64,000 nucleotides of DNA from CALZBJ01 sp945619025 (lineage in GTDB: Bacteria; Pseudomonadota; Gammaproteobacteria; Cardiobacteriales; Wohlfahrtiimonadaceae): positions 310,001 to 374,000 of the forward strand of contig CALZBJ010000001.1 of assembly GCA_945619025.1 (NCBI GenBank). Direction: 5' to 3'. Numbering within the stretch: the stretch's first letter is position 1; each line of letters begins with the position of its first letter. The position numbers and the translations under genes were made by a program. Below, one piece after another: positions 25,692-35,678 of the stretch. Below the pieces are notes generated by a model that saw only the letters and a list, made by a program, of their open reading frames with translations, was not told the origin of the DNA and made no database searches.

Positions 25692-27592
25692 AACCGTTAA
25701 AGAAACCGAAAAAACATAGCGATCATGCCAATCGCCATATTTTCAGAAATCGCCTCTTAATTGGGGGACTCCTGATTACACTCGCCTTTTGCGGTCTTTT
25801 TTATCATCTCTTTTCCCTTCAAATCGCTCATTACGATAAGTATGCGACACTGTCCGACTCAAACCGTATAAAACTCGTTCCGCTTCCGCCGACTCGTGGC
25901 CAAATTTTTGACCGTAATGGCGAGGTGTTAGCCACCAACTATCCGGTTTATAATATTGAGCTCATTAAACAAGATATCGACCGCAATCATCTTGATGCGC
26001 TTCTTGAGGATATTCACGAAATTATTCCGCTCACCGATGATGAGATCAGCCAATTTAAACGCCAACTCGCGCGGAGCCTTCCGCAAGATCCGGTGGTGCT
26101 GAAAAGTGAGCTCACTCAAGAGGAGATTGCACTCCTATCGGTCAATCTTTATCGATTAAACGGGGTTTATATCAATCCTGAAATGGTGCGCATCTATCCT
26201 CATAAAGAGGTGGCGGTGCATGCGATCGGCTACGTTGGGCGCATTGACCAAAAAGATATGGAGGAGATCGAAGAGGATCACCTCACGCGCGAGTATATGA
26301 ATATCTCTCATATCGGCAAACGTGGCAGTGAAAAGAGTTTTGAAGATCTTCTTCGTGGTGAGGCGGGCTATGAAAAGGTGGAAACTAACTCCAATGGGCG
26401 AATCGTTCGCGTGATTGAAGAGCATCCGCCAACGCCTGGAAAAGATATCTATCTCACCATCGACCTAAGACTCCAAAAACTTGCGGAAAAAGTGCTTGGG
26501 GATTATAACGGCTCGGTGGTGGCGATTGACCCCAATACCGGCGATATTTTAGCCTTTGTCTCCAAACCGATGTATGACCCCAATCTCTTTGTCAAAGGGA
26601 TTAGCCAGAGCGATTATAATCGTCTTCATACCGCCGATAGTCCCTTTTTAAACCGCGTGATGCAAGGAAGGTACCCACCCGGATCGGTGATTAAACCGCA
26701 GATTGCCCTTGCGGGCCTCAGCAACGATTTTATCACTTCATCAAGCACCGTTAATTGTAATGGATCGTTCCAAGTGCCCGGAAATACCCACCGTTTCCGC
26801 GATATGGGGGTTCACGGCCCAACCAATGCTCATAAAGCGATCGAGCGTTCGTGCGACGTTTTTTTCTATAGCCTTGCCTATGAGATGGGCATCACCTCGA
26901 TGACCGATTTTTTAACCCAATTTTATTTAGGGCGTAAAACTGGCATTGATCTGATTGGGGAATCCCCTGGCGTACTGCCAACGCCCGCCTATAAACAGCG
27001 CACCTTTAAACAAGCGTGGTATGCCGGCGACTCGGTTACTGCGGGAATTGGCCAAAGTTTCTGGCTCACCACCCCGCTTCAGCTCGCGCAGATGGTCTCA
27101 ATTACCGCTATGCGTGGTGAAACCTATGTGCCCCATATTTTACATTCTCACAGTCACGCCAATAGTGATGAACGCATTACAAAACCGCTCGAACCAATTG
27201 AGCCGATGCAAGTGAGTAGCACCAAACATTGGGATACCATTATCGATTCGATGGTGGCGGTGGTGCATGGCAATCGCGGAACTGCGCGCCGAATCAATAA
27301 AGGCATCAATTATAAGATCGCCGGAAAAACCGGAACGGCGCAGGTCAAAACCATCGCCCAAGGGGAGCGCTATAATGAGAAAGCACTCGATAAACGTCAT
27401 CGAGATCACGCGCTCTTTACCGCCTTTGCTCCCGCCGATCAGCCTAAAATTGCGATCTCGGTGGTGGTTGAAAATGGAGGATCAGGCTCCGGAGTTGCCG
27501 CGCCCATTGCCAAAGAGGTGATTCACGCGTGGCTTACGGACTTTAGAGAGGTTTCAAACAGCCTACAACTTAACGAAAATGCAGGAGAATAG
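25688..27592 (+). CDS. mrdA: Penicillin-binding protein 2, D,D-transpeptidase
   Basis: Class B PBP of side-wall elongation. It has 634 residues. One membrane helix lies at about 22-45, followed by the pedestal domain and the transpeptidase. Active-site motifs are SVIK (Ser333-Lys336), SCD (388-390) in the SxN position and KTGT (547-550). GRYPPGSVIKP and GQSFWLTTPLQLAQM match PBP2. It works with RodA, encoded next after 2 bp. Confidence 0.96.
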   Translation: MKPLKKPKKHSDHANRHIFRNRLLIGGLLITLAFCGLFYHLFSLQIAHYDKYATLSDSNRIKLVPLPPTRGQIFDRNGEVLATNYPVYNIELIKQDIDRNHLDALLEDIHEIIPLTDDEISQFKRQLARSLPQDPVVLKSELTQEEIALLSVNLYRLNGVYINPEMVRIYPHKEVAVHAIGYVGRIDQKDMEEIEEDHLTREYMNISHIGKRGSEKSFEDLLRGEAGYEKVETNSNGRIVRVIEEHPPTPGKDIYLTIDLRLQKLAEKVLGDYNGSVVAIDPNTGDILAFVSKPMYDPNLFVKGISQSDYNRLHTADSPFLNRVMQGRYPPGSVIKPQIALAGLSNDFITSSSTVNCNGSFQVPGNTHRFRDMGVHGPTNAHKAIERSCDVFFYSLAYEMGITSMTDFLTQFYLGRKTGIDLIGESPGVLPTPAYKQRTFKQAWYAGDSVTAGIGQSFWLTTPLQLAQMVSITAMRGETYVPHILHSHSHANSDERITKPLEPIEPMQVSSTKHWDTIIDSMVAVVHGNRGTARRINKGINYKIAGKTGTAQVKTIAQGERYNEKALDKRHRDHALFTAFAPADQPKIAISVVVENGGSGSGVAAPIAKEVIHAWLTDFREVSNSLQLNENAGE

Positions 27593-27594
27593 CG

Positions 27595-28731
27595 ATGGAG
27601 ATTAAATCCGCTTATGAAAATGAAGAGGTGCGCCCAAGTGGCTTTCTCCGCATTTTTTGCCTCGATACGACACTCACCCTTCTGATTTTGCTCCTTTGCG
27701 CCGTCGGGCTTGCGATCTTATTTAGCGCCTCCAATTTTAATGCCGATTATGTGATGTCGCAGGGGAAAAAGATTGTCGTCGGCTTTATTTTAATGACGCT
27801 TGTGGCGATGATGCCACCGGATCTGTTAAAACGTCTCACCCCGATTATCTTTATTGGGGGCGTAATTTTATTGCTGCTGATTTTTGTGATTGGCCTTGAG
27901 ATTAAAGGCGCGCGCCGCTGGATCAATTTCTATATTTTTAAATTCCAGCCCTCAGAGATTATGAAACTCGCCACGCCGCTCATGGTGGCCTACTTCTTAG
28001 ATCGATTTAATCTCCCGCGAAGCTTTACCTCGCTTGTGGTCGCGCTCACCTTAATTGCGATTCCCTTTATGCTGGTGCTCATTCAGCCAGACCTTGGAAC
28101 CGCGCTTATTATCGCCTATTCCGGTATTGCGGTGCTCTTTTTGGGCGGGCTCTATTGGCGCTACATTATTATTACCGCACTCATTTTAGCCGTGAGTCTG
28201 CCGGCGTTTTGGGCGTTTGGCATGAAACCTTATCAGAAAGATCGCGTCATTACGCTGATCAATCCTGAATCGGATCCACTTGGAAAAGGCTATCAGATTA
28301 TTCAATCGAAAATTGCCATCGGATCGGGCGGAACCTATGGAAAAGGCTGGCAAAATTCAACGCAAGCCTCGCTCCAATTTCTTCCGGAATCCACTACCGA
28401 CTTTATTTTTGCCATCACCGCCGAAGAGTTTGGCCTGATGGGAAGTGGATTATTATTGCTCACCTATCTGTTAATCATTTATCGATCAATCTTTATCACC
28501 TTGAAAGCGCGGGATGATTTTTACCGGCTGATCGGCGGGACCATTTGCCTCTACTTTTTCTTCAATATTTTCGTTAACATCGGCATGGTGAGTGGCATTT
28601 TACCCATTGTGGGAATTCCGCTCCCCTTTATCAGTTATGGAGGCACCTCGATTGTGACTCTATTTGTCTCTTTTGGTATATTAATGAATATCTATTCCAA
28701 CCCCCTTCCTAAGCGAAAAAGGATTGAGTAA
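27595..28731 (+). CDS. rodA: Peptidoglycan glycosyltransferase RodA
   Basis: SEDS-family glycan polymerase of side-wall synthesis, working with PBP2. It has 378 residues with about ten membrane helices. Signatures include KGARRWINFYIFKFQPSEIMK (shortened here), LIQPDLGTALI, the large periplasmic loop with ESTTDFIFAITAEEFG, and GIPLPFISYGGTSIVTL. The catalytic Asp of SEDS proteins is in the FLPESTTDF region. The mltB ATG follows its stop directly. Confidence 0.96.
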   Translation: MEIKSAYENEEVRPSGFLRIFCLDTTLTLLILLLCAVGLAILFSASNFNADYVMSQGKKIVVGFILMTLVAMMPPDLLKRLTPIIFIGGVILLLLIFVIGLEIKGARRWINFYIFKFQPSEIMKLATPLMVAYFLDRFNLPRSFTSLVVALTLIAIPFMLVLIQPDLGTALIIAYSGIAVLFLGGLYWRYIIITALILAVSLPAFWAFGMKPYQKDRVITLINPESDPLGKGYQIIQSKIAIGSGGTYGKGWQNSTQASLQFLPESTTDFIFAITAEEFGLMGSGLLLLTYLLIIYRSIFITLKARDDFYRLIGGTICLYFFFNIFVNIGMVSGILPIVGIPLPFISYGGTSIVTLFVSFGILMNIYSNPLPKRKRIE

Positions 28732-29913
28732 ATGCAGAAAAAATTTAATTGGGCCGTAAGTTCTCTTCTTGTCACCGCGTTTGTTACCGGGTGTGCGACC
28801 TCAAATGCTCCAGAAGGGGGCAATCAGGCAACGAGTCGCGGCATCACCGCGCCCACAAATGAGATTATTTTCCCTGAAACTGGCTCACCGAATGTGCCTT
28901 ATACCCAAGGAACATCTCCCTCACAAGTTAAATCAAAAAACGCGAAATCAAGTGCTCAGCCAACGCCTTCTCGCAGCGCAAAATCCGGCCTTGCCAATCG
29001 TAAAGATGTACAAGCCTTTGCCGATCGCGTTGCGCGCAATAATAATCTCGACCGCGATTGGGTGCTCGATATCTTAAGCCGCACTGAACTTAAGCCTAAA
29101 ATTGTTGAAGCGATGAATCGCCCAGCGGAAGGCATGATTTGGGGACAATATCGCCCAATCTTCATCACCGACAAACGCATCAATGATGGGGTGAAATTCT
29201 ATCATACTCATCAAAAAGCCTTGGAGCGCGCCTACAATCAATATGGCGTAGCTCCTGAGGTGATCGCGGCGATTATCGGCGTTGAAACCAGTTATGGACA
29301 AAATCGCGGCAACTGGGCGGTATTAGATGCGCTTGCGACGCTTGCGTTTGATTATCCGCGCCGTGCTGAATTTTTCAGTAAAGAGCTCGAAAATTTCTTT
29401 GTGATCTTAAATGAGACCAAACTTGAACCCTTTAGCTACAAAGGCTCATACGCCGGCGCCATGGGCTTTCCACAATTTATGCCATCGAGCTATTTAGCTT
29501 ATGCGGTGGATTTTGATGGTGATGGCCTGCGTGATCTTTGGAATAATCCCGTCGACGCGATTGGGTCGGTCGCAAACTATTTAGCCAAACATGGTTGGGT
29601 TCAAGATGGAACGGTTGCGCTTGAGGTGAAAATTCCTACAGGCAATACCGCTCATCTTCAATATAAACATACCGGCCGATTAGTGCCGCCAAAATACTCG
29701 GTTGCCACACTTAAAGCGGCAGGCGTACAGACCTACGCGCACAATAGTAATAAGGCCAATCTTTTTGAATTTGAGATGGAGAAGAATAATCCAGCTGCGT
29801 CCCAATGGTGGCTTGGTTTTCAAAACTTCTACTCCATCACCCGATACAACCACTCCCCTCTCTATGCGCTTGCGGTGCATCAGTTAGCTGAGGGCATTAA
29901 AGCAAGGAAATAG
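28732..29913 (+). CDS. mltB: Membrane-bound lytic murein transglycosylase B
   Basis: Outer-membrane lipoprotein that cleaves glycan strands to anhydromuropeptides. It has 393 residues. The signal peptide ends in the lipobox FVTGCA (Cys at about residue 21). A Ser/Pro/Lys-rich linker (about 30-90) leads to the transglycosylase domain, with catalytic Glu in IIGVETSYGQNRG, then YAGAMGFPQFMPSSY and the EF-hand-like DFDGDGLRDLW. It lies in the elongasome cluster between rodA and rlpA. Confidence 0.95.
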   Translation: MQKKFNWAVSSLLVTAFVTGCATSNAPEGGNQATSRGITAPTNEIIFPETGSPNVPYTQGTSPSQVKSKNAKSSAQPTPSRSAKSGLANRKDVQAFADRVARNNNLDRDWVLDILSRTELKPKIVEAMNRPAEGMIWGQYRPIFITDKRINDGVKFYHTHQKALERAYNQYGVAPEVIAAIIGVETSYGQNRGNWAVLDALATLAFDYPRRAEFFSKELENFFVILNETKLEPFSYKGSYAGAMGFPQFMPSSYLAYAVDFDGDGLRDLWNNPVDAIGSVANYLAKHGWVQDGTVALEVKIPTGNTAHLQYKHTGRLVPPKYSVATLKAAGVQTYAHNSNKANLFEFEMEKNNPAASQWWLGFQNFYSITRYNHSPLYALAVHQLAEGIKARK

Positions 29914-29918
29914 ACGAT

Positions 29919-30701
29919 ATGGGGGTATTGTTCAATAAACGAGTGATGGCGTGTGTGATCGCCTCACTCATTTTAACGGGGTGCGCTTCAAAAGGGCATC
30001 GCATCAAGGAAATTCCAGGCGGAGGCGCTGTACCAACGGAAGAACCCTTAAGCCGCTCGGGAAACCCTAAAACCTACAAAGTGCTTGGGGAAAACTACAC
30101 CCTCCGCGATACCACAAAGGGCTATTCTGAGGTGGGCGTTGCCTCTTGGTATGGTAAAGATTTCCACGGGAAAGCCACCTCAAGCGGGACGCCATATAAT
30201 ATGCATGCCTATTCAGCGGCGCATAAAACGCTCCCCATTCCAAGTTATGTCAACGTGACCAACCTTGAAAATGGCAAAAGCCTCATTTTACGTGTTGATG
30301 ACCGTGGACCATTTGTGAAAAACCGCATTATTGATCTCTCATTTCGCGCGGCAAAAGAGCTTGGCGTACTCCAAAATGGAACGGCTAAAGTTCGCGTAAC
30401 CGCTATTCCTCCGCATCAATCACTCACCAACAAAAGCGCCGTTTATCCGAGCACCCATAATAAACCGCTACCGAATAACGTTTTATCGGGTCATAACTAC
30501 TATCTACAAGTTGGGGCCTTTGGTGATGAGCAAAATGCAGTGAACTTTAAAAACTCGCTGCAATATCACGGCCTTAATGATGCGAAAATCGTCCCGAATA
30601 AAGGGCTATATCGTGTTATAATTGGACAATATCAAAATTATAACGCTGCCAAAGAGGCCTCGTATCGCCTCGGTCTACCGAATACAGTAATCACGATTTA
30701 A
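29919..30701 (+). CDS. rlpA: Septal ring lytic transglycosylase RlpA family lipoprotein
   Basis: Lipoprotein that in Pseudomonas acts as a lytic transglycosylase on denuded glycan. It has 260 residues. The lipobox is LTGCAS (Cys about 22). The double-psi beta-barrel domain runs from VGVASWYGKDFHGKATSSGT to RVDDRGPFVKNRIIDLS, including the conserved Asp/His-type residues. A SPOR domain of about 75 residues, YYLQVGAFGDEQNAVNF onward, binds denuded glycan at the septum. It starts 5 bp after mltB. Confidence 0.95.
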   Translation: MGVLFNKRVMACVIASLILTGCASKGHRIKEIPGGGAVPTEEPLSRSGNPKTYKVLGENYTLRDTTKGYSEVGVASWYGKDFHGKATSSGTPYNMHAYSAAHKTLPIPSYVNVTNLENGKSLILRVDDRGPFVKNRIIDLSFRAAKELGVLQNGTAKVRVTAIPPHQSLTNKSAVYPSTHNKPLPNNVLSGHNYYLQVGAFGDEQNAVNFKNSLQYHGLNDAKIVPNKGLYRVIIGQYQNYNAAKEASYRLGLPNTVITI

Positions 30702-30778
30702 CCATCGTGATCCTTCTGTTTTTTAACGCGTTACGATACGATCTACTTTCTACAAACGATTCAAACAATAGATAAACT

Positions 30779-31975
30779 ATGATGAAAAAACGATTTATCA
30801 CCGCCATTTTATGGGTTGCAACCGTGACATCTACGGCCTTTGCTCAACCGGTCCAAAACCAGCTCTATATTCCTGAATATAACGCCGCCTCATGGATCTT
30901 AATGGACTACGAAACCGGCGCCGTGCTTGCAGAAAAAAATATGCATCAAAAGCTCGAGCCTGCGAGCATTACCAAAGTGATGACGAGCTACATTATCGCC
31001 GAAGAGATTGAGAAAAATACGATCCAATCTGACGCATTGGTGACCATCTCAAATAATGCCTACCGTCAAGGCGGTTCGCGCATGTATCTTGAGGAAAATT
31101 CTAAAGTGTCGGTGGAAAATCTCGTCAAAGGCCTTGTGATTCAATCAGGTAATGATGCAGCTATGGCACTTGCGGAATATGTCGCCGGATCATCGGATGC
31201 CTTTGCGTTTCGCATGAATCAAAAAGCGCGCGAGCTTGGCATGAAAAATACCCATTTTATGAATCCAAGCGGCCTGCCTGACCCGAATCACTTTAGTACC
31301 GCCTATGATTTAGCGGTGCTTTCGCGCGAGCTCATTAAAAATTACCCAAGCCACTACGGCATTTACGCGGAAAAATCCTTTACTTGGAACGTCGATACCC
31401 GTACCGGTCGCCCCATCACTCAACCAAATCGCAACAATCTTCTCCGCGAAGATCCGAGCGTTGATGGCATTAAAACCGGCCATACCGATAGTGCGGGATA
31501 TTGTTTAGCCTCAAGTGCTGAGCGTAACAATCACCGTTTTATCGCTGTGGTTCTCGGGACGCAAAGCGTTCATGATCGTGACCGCGTTAGCCAAAACATT
31601 TTAAACTTTGGCTTCCAAAATTTTAGCAAACAGCATCTCTTTGATGCCGGTGAGCCGCTTCAAACCATCAATGTGCGTAAAGGCACGGCGCAGAGCGTCG
31701 CGGTGGGTACAGCTGGGAAAATTGAAGCCACTTTACCGCTCCTTGACTATGACAATGTCAAAAGCCAAATTCGCATCAAAAATAATGTTGTCGCTCCCAT
31801 CGAAAAGGGATCGGAACTTGGGTCACTTGAGATTCATCTCGATGACCAGCTGATCTATTCAGCACCGCTTGTTGCCCTTGAATCGGTCGAAAAAGCTGGA
31901 TTTGTGAAACAAATCTGGGACGACTTCAAATTTAAGTTACACAATAAGTATATGAAATTTAAGGCAGCTCTCTAA
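30779..31975 (+). CDS. dacA: D-alanyl-D-alanine carboxypeptidase (PBP5/6 type)
   Basis: Removes the terminal D-Ala from pentapeptides, limiting crosslinking. It has 398 residues. A signal peptide ends at about AFAQ (residue 23). Active-site motifs are SITK (63-66), SGN (123-125) and KTG (232-234). The C-terminal PBP5 domain is followed by an amphipathic anchor of the type that holds PBP5 to the membrane. The stop codon lies in the loop of an AGCTCTC/GAGAGCT hairpin (31966-31983). It ends the wall cluster. Confidence 0.96.
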   Translation: MMKKRFITAILWVATVTSTAFAQPVQNQLYIPEYNAASWILMDYETGAVLAEKNMHQKLEPASITKVMTSYIIAEEIEKNTIQSDALVTISNNAYRQGGSRMYLEENSKVSVENLVKGLVIQSGNDAAMALAEYVAGSSDAFAFRMNQKARELGMKNTHFMNPSGLPDPNHFSTAYDLAVLSRELIKNYPSHYGIYAEKSFTWNVDTRTGRPITQPNRNNLLREDPSVDGIKTGHTDSAGYCLASSAERNNHRFIAVVLGTQSVHDRDRVSQNILNFGFQNFSKQHLFDAGEPLQTINVRKGTAQSVAVGTAGKIEATLPLLDYDNVKSQIRIKNNVVAPIEKGSELGSLEIHLDDQLIYSAPLVALESVEKAGFVKQIWDDFKFKLHNKYMKFKAAL

Positions 31976-31983
31976 AGAGAGCT
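31966..31983. repeat. Perfect hairpin across the dacA stop codon
   Basis: AGCTCTC-TAAA-GAGAGCT, with the dacA TAA in the loop. There is no T-run after it, so it is not a standard terminator. It may protect the mRNA 3' end. Confidence 0.5.
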
Positions 31984-32103
31984 CAGGCTGCACCGAAAAG
32001 ATTTACAAAATATGTAGTCTTTTTGTAGTTTTTTCGTTATGATATGCTCCAGCCGTTTAGTTGGTTTACTATTTTATTACACATTTATTAGGAAATTTAT
32101 TAG

Positions 32104-33711
32104 ATGTCACAAAAGATCATAGATGCATTACAAGAGAAAGGTATTGTTGCTACAGAAATCGTTTATAACCCAAGTTATGAACTACTCTTTGAAGAAGAGC
32201 TCGATCCATCCTTAGAAGGTTATGCAAAAGGAACTCTTACTGACTTAGGCGCAGTTGCCGTTGATACAGGTATCTATACAGGTCGTTCACCGAAAGACAA
32301 ATACATTGTCCGCGACGAAACTACCAAAGATACTGTTTGGTGGGCTGACTCAGGTAAAGGTAAAAACGATAACAAACCTCTTTCACCAGAAGTTTGGACT
32401 GATCTTAAAAAAATCGTTACTGATCAACTTTCAGACAAACGTCTCTTCGTCGTCGATGGCTATTGTGGCGCAAACAAAGATACTCGCTTAAGCGTTCGCT
32501 TCGTAACAGAAGTTGCATGGCAAGCACACTTTGTTAAAAACATGTTCATTCGCCCATCAGCAGAAGAACTCGAAACCTTCGAGCCAGACTTCACGGTATT
32601 AAACGGCGCGAAAACCAATAATCCGAACTACAAAGAGCACGGGTTAAACTCAGAAACATTCGTTGCATTTAACTTAACTGAAAACATGCAATTAATTGGC
32701 GGTACATGGTACGGCGGCGAGATGAAAAAAGGTCTCTTCTCTGTAATGAACTACCTCCTTCCCCTTAAAGGCATCGCAGCAATGCACTGCTCTGCGAACG
32801 TAGGTGAAGAAGGCGATACTGCGATCTTCTTTGGTCTTTCAGGTACTGGTAAAACCACCCTTTCAACCGACCCGAACCGTAAATTAATCGGTGATGACGA
32901 GCACGGTTGGGACGATGACGGTATCTTCAACTTTGAAGGTGGCTGTTACGCGAAAACCATCAACCTTTCTAAAGATTCAGAGCCAGAAATCTACGGTGCA
33001 ATCCGTCGTGACGCGCTTTTAGAAAACGTTGTAGTTAATGACGGCGTTGTTGATTTCAACGACGGTTCAAAAACTGAAAATACTCGTGTTTCATACCCGA
33101 TCTATCACATCGATAACATCGTAACGCCAGTTTCTAAAGCAGGCGCTGCGAAAAAAGTGATCTTCTTAACGGCAGATGCATTCGGCGTATTACCTCCGGT
33201 ATCAAAATTAACCCCAGAGCAAGCGCAATACTACTTCCTCTCAGGATTTACAGCGAAAGTTGCCGGTACTGAGCGCGGTATCACTGAACCAACCCCAACC
33301 TTCTCAGCATGTTTCGGGGCGGCGTTCTTACTCCTTCACCCAACTCAATACGCTGAAGTATTAGTAAAACGCATGCAAGAATCTGGTGCGACTGCATACT
33401 TAGTGAACACCGGTTGGAATGGTACAGGTAACCGTATCTCACTTAAAGATACCCGTAACATCATCAACGCAATCCTTCGTGGCGATATCGATGAAGCAGC
33501 AACAGAAACTGTTCCTGTATTCAATCTTGAAATCCCAACTGAAGTTAAAGACGTTGACGTGAAACTTCTTGACCCACGCAGCACTTATGCAGCAGCATCT
33601 GAGTGGCAAGAAAAAGCGGAACACTTAGCAGAACTCTTCACCAATAACTTCGATCAGTACACCGATACAGATCTTGGTAAAGAACTTGCGAAAGTGGGTC
33701 CTAAAAAATAA
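32104..33711 (+). CDS. pckA: Phosphoenolpyruvate carboxykinase (ATP)
   Basis: Converts oxaloacetate and ATP to PEP, the entry to gluconeogenesis from TCA intermediates. It has 535 residues, close to the E. coli length. The substrate loop RSPKDKYIV, the metal and oxaloacetate region GGTWYGGEMKKGLFSVMNY and the P-loop FFGLSGTGKTTLS followed by DDEHGWDDDG are all present. Codons are more biased than in neighbouring genes, suggesting high expression. It is monocistronic with its own terminator. A TATGAT-type -10 is seen about 65 bp upstream. Confidence 0.97.
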   Translation: MSQKIIDALQEKGIVATEIVYNPSYELLFEEELDPSLEGYAKGTLTDLGAVAVDTGIYTGRSPKDKYIVRDETTKDTVWWADSGKGKNDNKPLSPEVWTDLKKIVTDQLSDKRLFVVDGYCGANKDTRLSVRFVTEVAWQAHFVKNMFIRPSAEELETFEPDFTVLNGAKTNNPNYKEHGLNSETFVAFNLTENMQLIGGTWYGGEMKKGLFSVMNYLLPLKGIAAMHCSANVGEEGDTAIFFGLSGTGKTTLSTDPNRKLIGDDEHGWDDDGIFNFEGGCYAKTINLSKDSEPEIYGAIRRDALLENVVVNDGVVDFNDGSKTENTRVSYPIYHIDNIVTPVSKAGAAKKVIFLTADAFGVLPPVSKLTPEQAQYYFLSGFTAKVAGTERGITEPTPTFSACFGAAFLLLHPTQYAEVLVKRMQESGATAYLVNTGWNGTGNRISLKDTRNIINAILRGDIDEAATETVPVFNLEIPTEVKDVDVKLLDPRSTYAAASEWQEKAEHLAELFTNNFDQYTDTDLGKELAKVGPKK

Positions 33712-33751
33712 TTAAAGCAGAGTCACTGGTTTAATTAAACGACTTAACTAA

Positions 33752-33785
33752 AACAAAAAGCACGGCTGATCACCGTGCTTTTTTA
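33752..33785. terminator. Bidirectional terminator after pckA
   Basis: Inverted repeat AAGCACGG / CCGTGCTT (33758-33765 and 33773-33780) with A-rich left and T-rich right flanks. It can stop pckA and also the converging DJ-1/PfpI gene. Confidence 0.88.
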
Positions 33786-33838
33786 TTGCCTACAAAATGC
33801 ATTTACAAAACTGCTTCCAAAACCGTTACCAAAATAGC

Positions 33839-34420
33839 TTAAATCTCGATCGTAGCACCGAGCTTTTTGACAAAGGCGGCAAGCCATGCAGGATGGGCGG
33901 GCCAAGCCGGCGCGGTAATGAGATGATCACTCACTTCCACTCCATCAACGGGAATATCACAATAGATCCCACCGGCAAGCGTTACCTCTGGGCTACATGC
34001 AGGATAAGCGCTCACCTTTTGCCCTTCAATAATTCGGGCAGCTGCTAAAATTTGCGCACCATGACAGACGGCGGCAATGGGCTTTTTCGCCGTATCAAAG
34101 GTTTTGACAATCTCGATAATGCGCGGATTTAACCGAAGATACTCTGGCGCACGTCCGCCCGGAATCACAAGCCCGATATAATCATCGGGATTAACCGCAT
34201 CAAAATCGTAATTTAAGACAAAATTATGCCCCGGCTTTTCGCTATAAGTTTGCGCCCCTTCAAAATCATGGATCGCGGTAAATACCGTATCGCCCGATTT
34301 CTTCTCAGGGCAGACTGCATGCACCTCATAGCCGAGCATCGTTAACGCCTGAAACGGCACCATGATTTCGTAATCTTCAACGTAATCGCCCGCTAATAGT
34401 AAAATCTTTTTCGTACTCAT
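33839..34420 (-). CDS. DJ-1/PfpI family protein
   Basis: Member of the class I glutamine-amidotransferase-like superfamily, 193 residues. The start at 34420 is marked by AAGGAGATAGAT; a longer frame adds 22 unconserved residues. The nucleophile elbow AAVCHGAQIL holds Cys119 and His120, and an acidic residue (Glu16) lies in GDYVEDYE. VIPGGRAPEYLR is the family block before it. Members act as deglycases, glyoxalases or chaperones; which applies here cannot be told. It is a single gene between two terminators. Confidence 0.9.
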   Translation of the reverse strand: MSTKKILLLAGDYVEDYEIMVPFQALTMLGYEVHAVCPEKKSGDTVFTAIHDFEGAQTYSEKPGHNFVLNYDFDAVNPDDYIGLVIPGGRAPEYLRLNPRIIEIVKTFDTAKKPIAAVCHGAQILAAARIIEGQKVSAYPACSPEVTLAGGIYCDIPVDGVEVSDHLITAPAWPAHPAWLAAFVKKLGATIEI

Positions 34421-34544
34421 ATCTATCTCCTTAGATGGTGAATTATTAAAATTATTGATGTCCATCATGCCCCTTATATCATCCATTTATGACACAACGG
34501 TGAACGGGTATAAAACAAGATAATACGAATTAAATAAAGTGACA

Positions 34545-34572
34545 ATAAAAAAGCACGAGTATTTGCTCGTGC
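34545..34572 (-). terminator. Terminator downstream of rsmC
   Basis: Inverted repeat GCACGAG (34553-34559) / CTCGTGC (34566-34572), followed on the minus strand by TTTTTTATT. It ends the pilB-rsuA-rsmC unit. Confidence 0.85.
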
Positions 34573-34625
34573 CCTTCAAAATTTCCTGTCAATCGAAGAT
34601 AAATCGACTGGTAATCGATGCCAAA

Positions 34626-35678
34626 CTAAATCCGCATGGCCAATACTTTAAACTGCCCATTTTGCGCAAGGCATTCACTTTTAAGCCCCGCCTTTTCGAT
34701 CCACTCTTCGATCCCGATAAAGCGATTCACCACAAAATATGCCACGCCTTTAAATTTAAGCAATGCTTTCGCGCGATTGACAAATTTTTCCGTCAACTCT
34801 GTTGAGGTTGAAAAGCCTTGATGAAATGGGGGATTCGAGATCACTACATGCGCTGAGCGATCTAAAATTGTGCTGCCGCAATCATCAATTAACACCTCGC
34901 CTTCAACCTCATTCTGGGCAAAGTTTTGCTCGCAACAGGTAATCGCGGTGATGTTATTGTCCGTTGCAATGATCGAATCAAACTCAAAATGCGCTTTCAG
35001 CATCACGCTCAAATAGCCATAGCCTGCCCCTAAATCGACTACATTCCCTTTAATCGGCGCTTTCGTTTTAATCAAGGTTTCGATTAAAAAGGCACTGCCG
35101 GAATCGACCTTATCAAAGCCATACACGCCCGGTTTTGAGGTAAATTGAATACCACTCTCCGTTTCAAACGTATGAATGACATTATATTCAGCTGCCCGTT
35201 TCGGCGTTTCAAATTCTGTTACATCGCCAACGGTAATCGCCGCATAGCGTAATCCTTTACCGAGCAATTCACCTTCTGCATGGCCCGCGCACCATTTCTC
35301 TAGGTTTTTAATAAGGCTCTTAATGCCCTCATCATTATTGCCGGTGACAACGATTTTCCCCGCAGGTTTTAACGCCCTTTGTGCCACATGCACGAGATAA
35401 TGTTGCAAGATTTTTGATTTTGGCGCACGAAGCAGCACGTAATCGTACGCGCCCTGCTCAATTTTTTCGAGGTCAAAATCGTGAAGTGCCGCCGTCACCT
35501 GATCATTTTTTTTATTCAGCGCATTAAATGAGGTGACTAAATCATAACGATTACTCACAAGATCAAGGGTGAGATTCGGGAGTTTCATCGGCTCCACATT
35601 TTCATCGGCAAGCCACAGCCCACGCCCGGTTAATGCATCTAAATTATGAAAGAGCGCGCTTATGGCTGGATCGATCAT
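34626..35678 (-). CDS. rsmC: 16S rRNA (guanine(1207)-N(2))-methyltransferase
   Basis: Methylates G1207 of 16S rRNA. It has 350 residues, with two methyltransferase-like halves as in E. coli RsmC; only the C-terminal half has an intact SAM site, VVDLGAGYGYLSVML, and the catalytic motif ISNPPFHQGF. The N-terminal half is a degenerate copy that helps fold and bind RNA in the known enzyme. The start overlaps the rsuA stop by 4 nt. The call is by domain order and the NPPFHQG motif. Confidence 0.92.
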   Translation of the reverse strand: MIDPAISALFHNLDALTGRGLWLADENVEPMKLPNLTLDLVSNRYDLVTSFNALNKKNDQVTAALHDFDLEKIEQGAYDYVLLRAPKSKILQHYLVHVAQRALKPAGKIVVTGNNDEGIKSLIKNLEKWCAGHAEGELLGKGLRYAAITVGDVTEFETPKRAAEYNVIHTFETESGIQFTSKPGVYGFDKVDSGSAFLIETLIKTKAPIKGNVVDLGAGYGYLSVMLKAHFEFDSIIATDNNITAITCCEQNFAQNEVEGEVLIDDCGSTILDRSAHVVISNPPFHQGFSTSTELTEKFVNRAKALLKFKGVAYFVVNRFIGIEEWIEKAGLKSECLAQNGQFKVLAMRI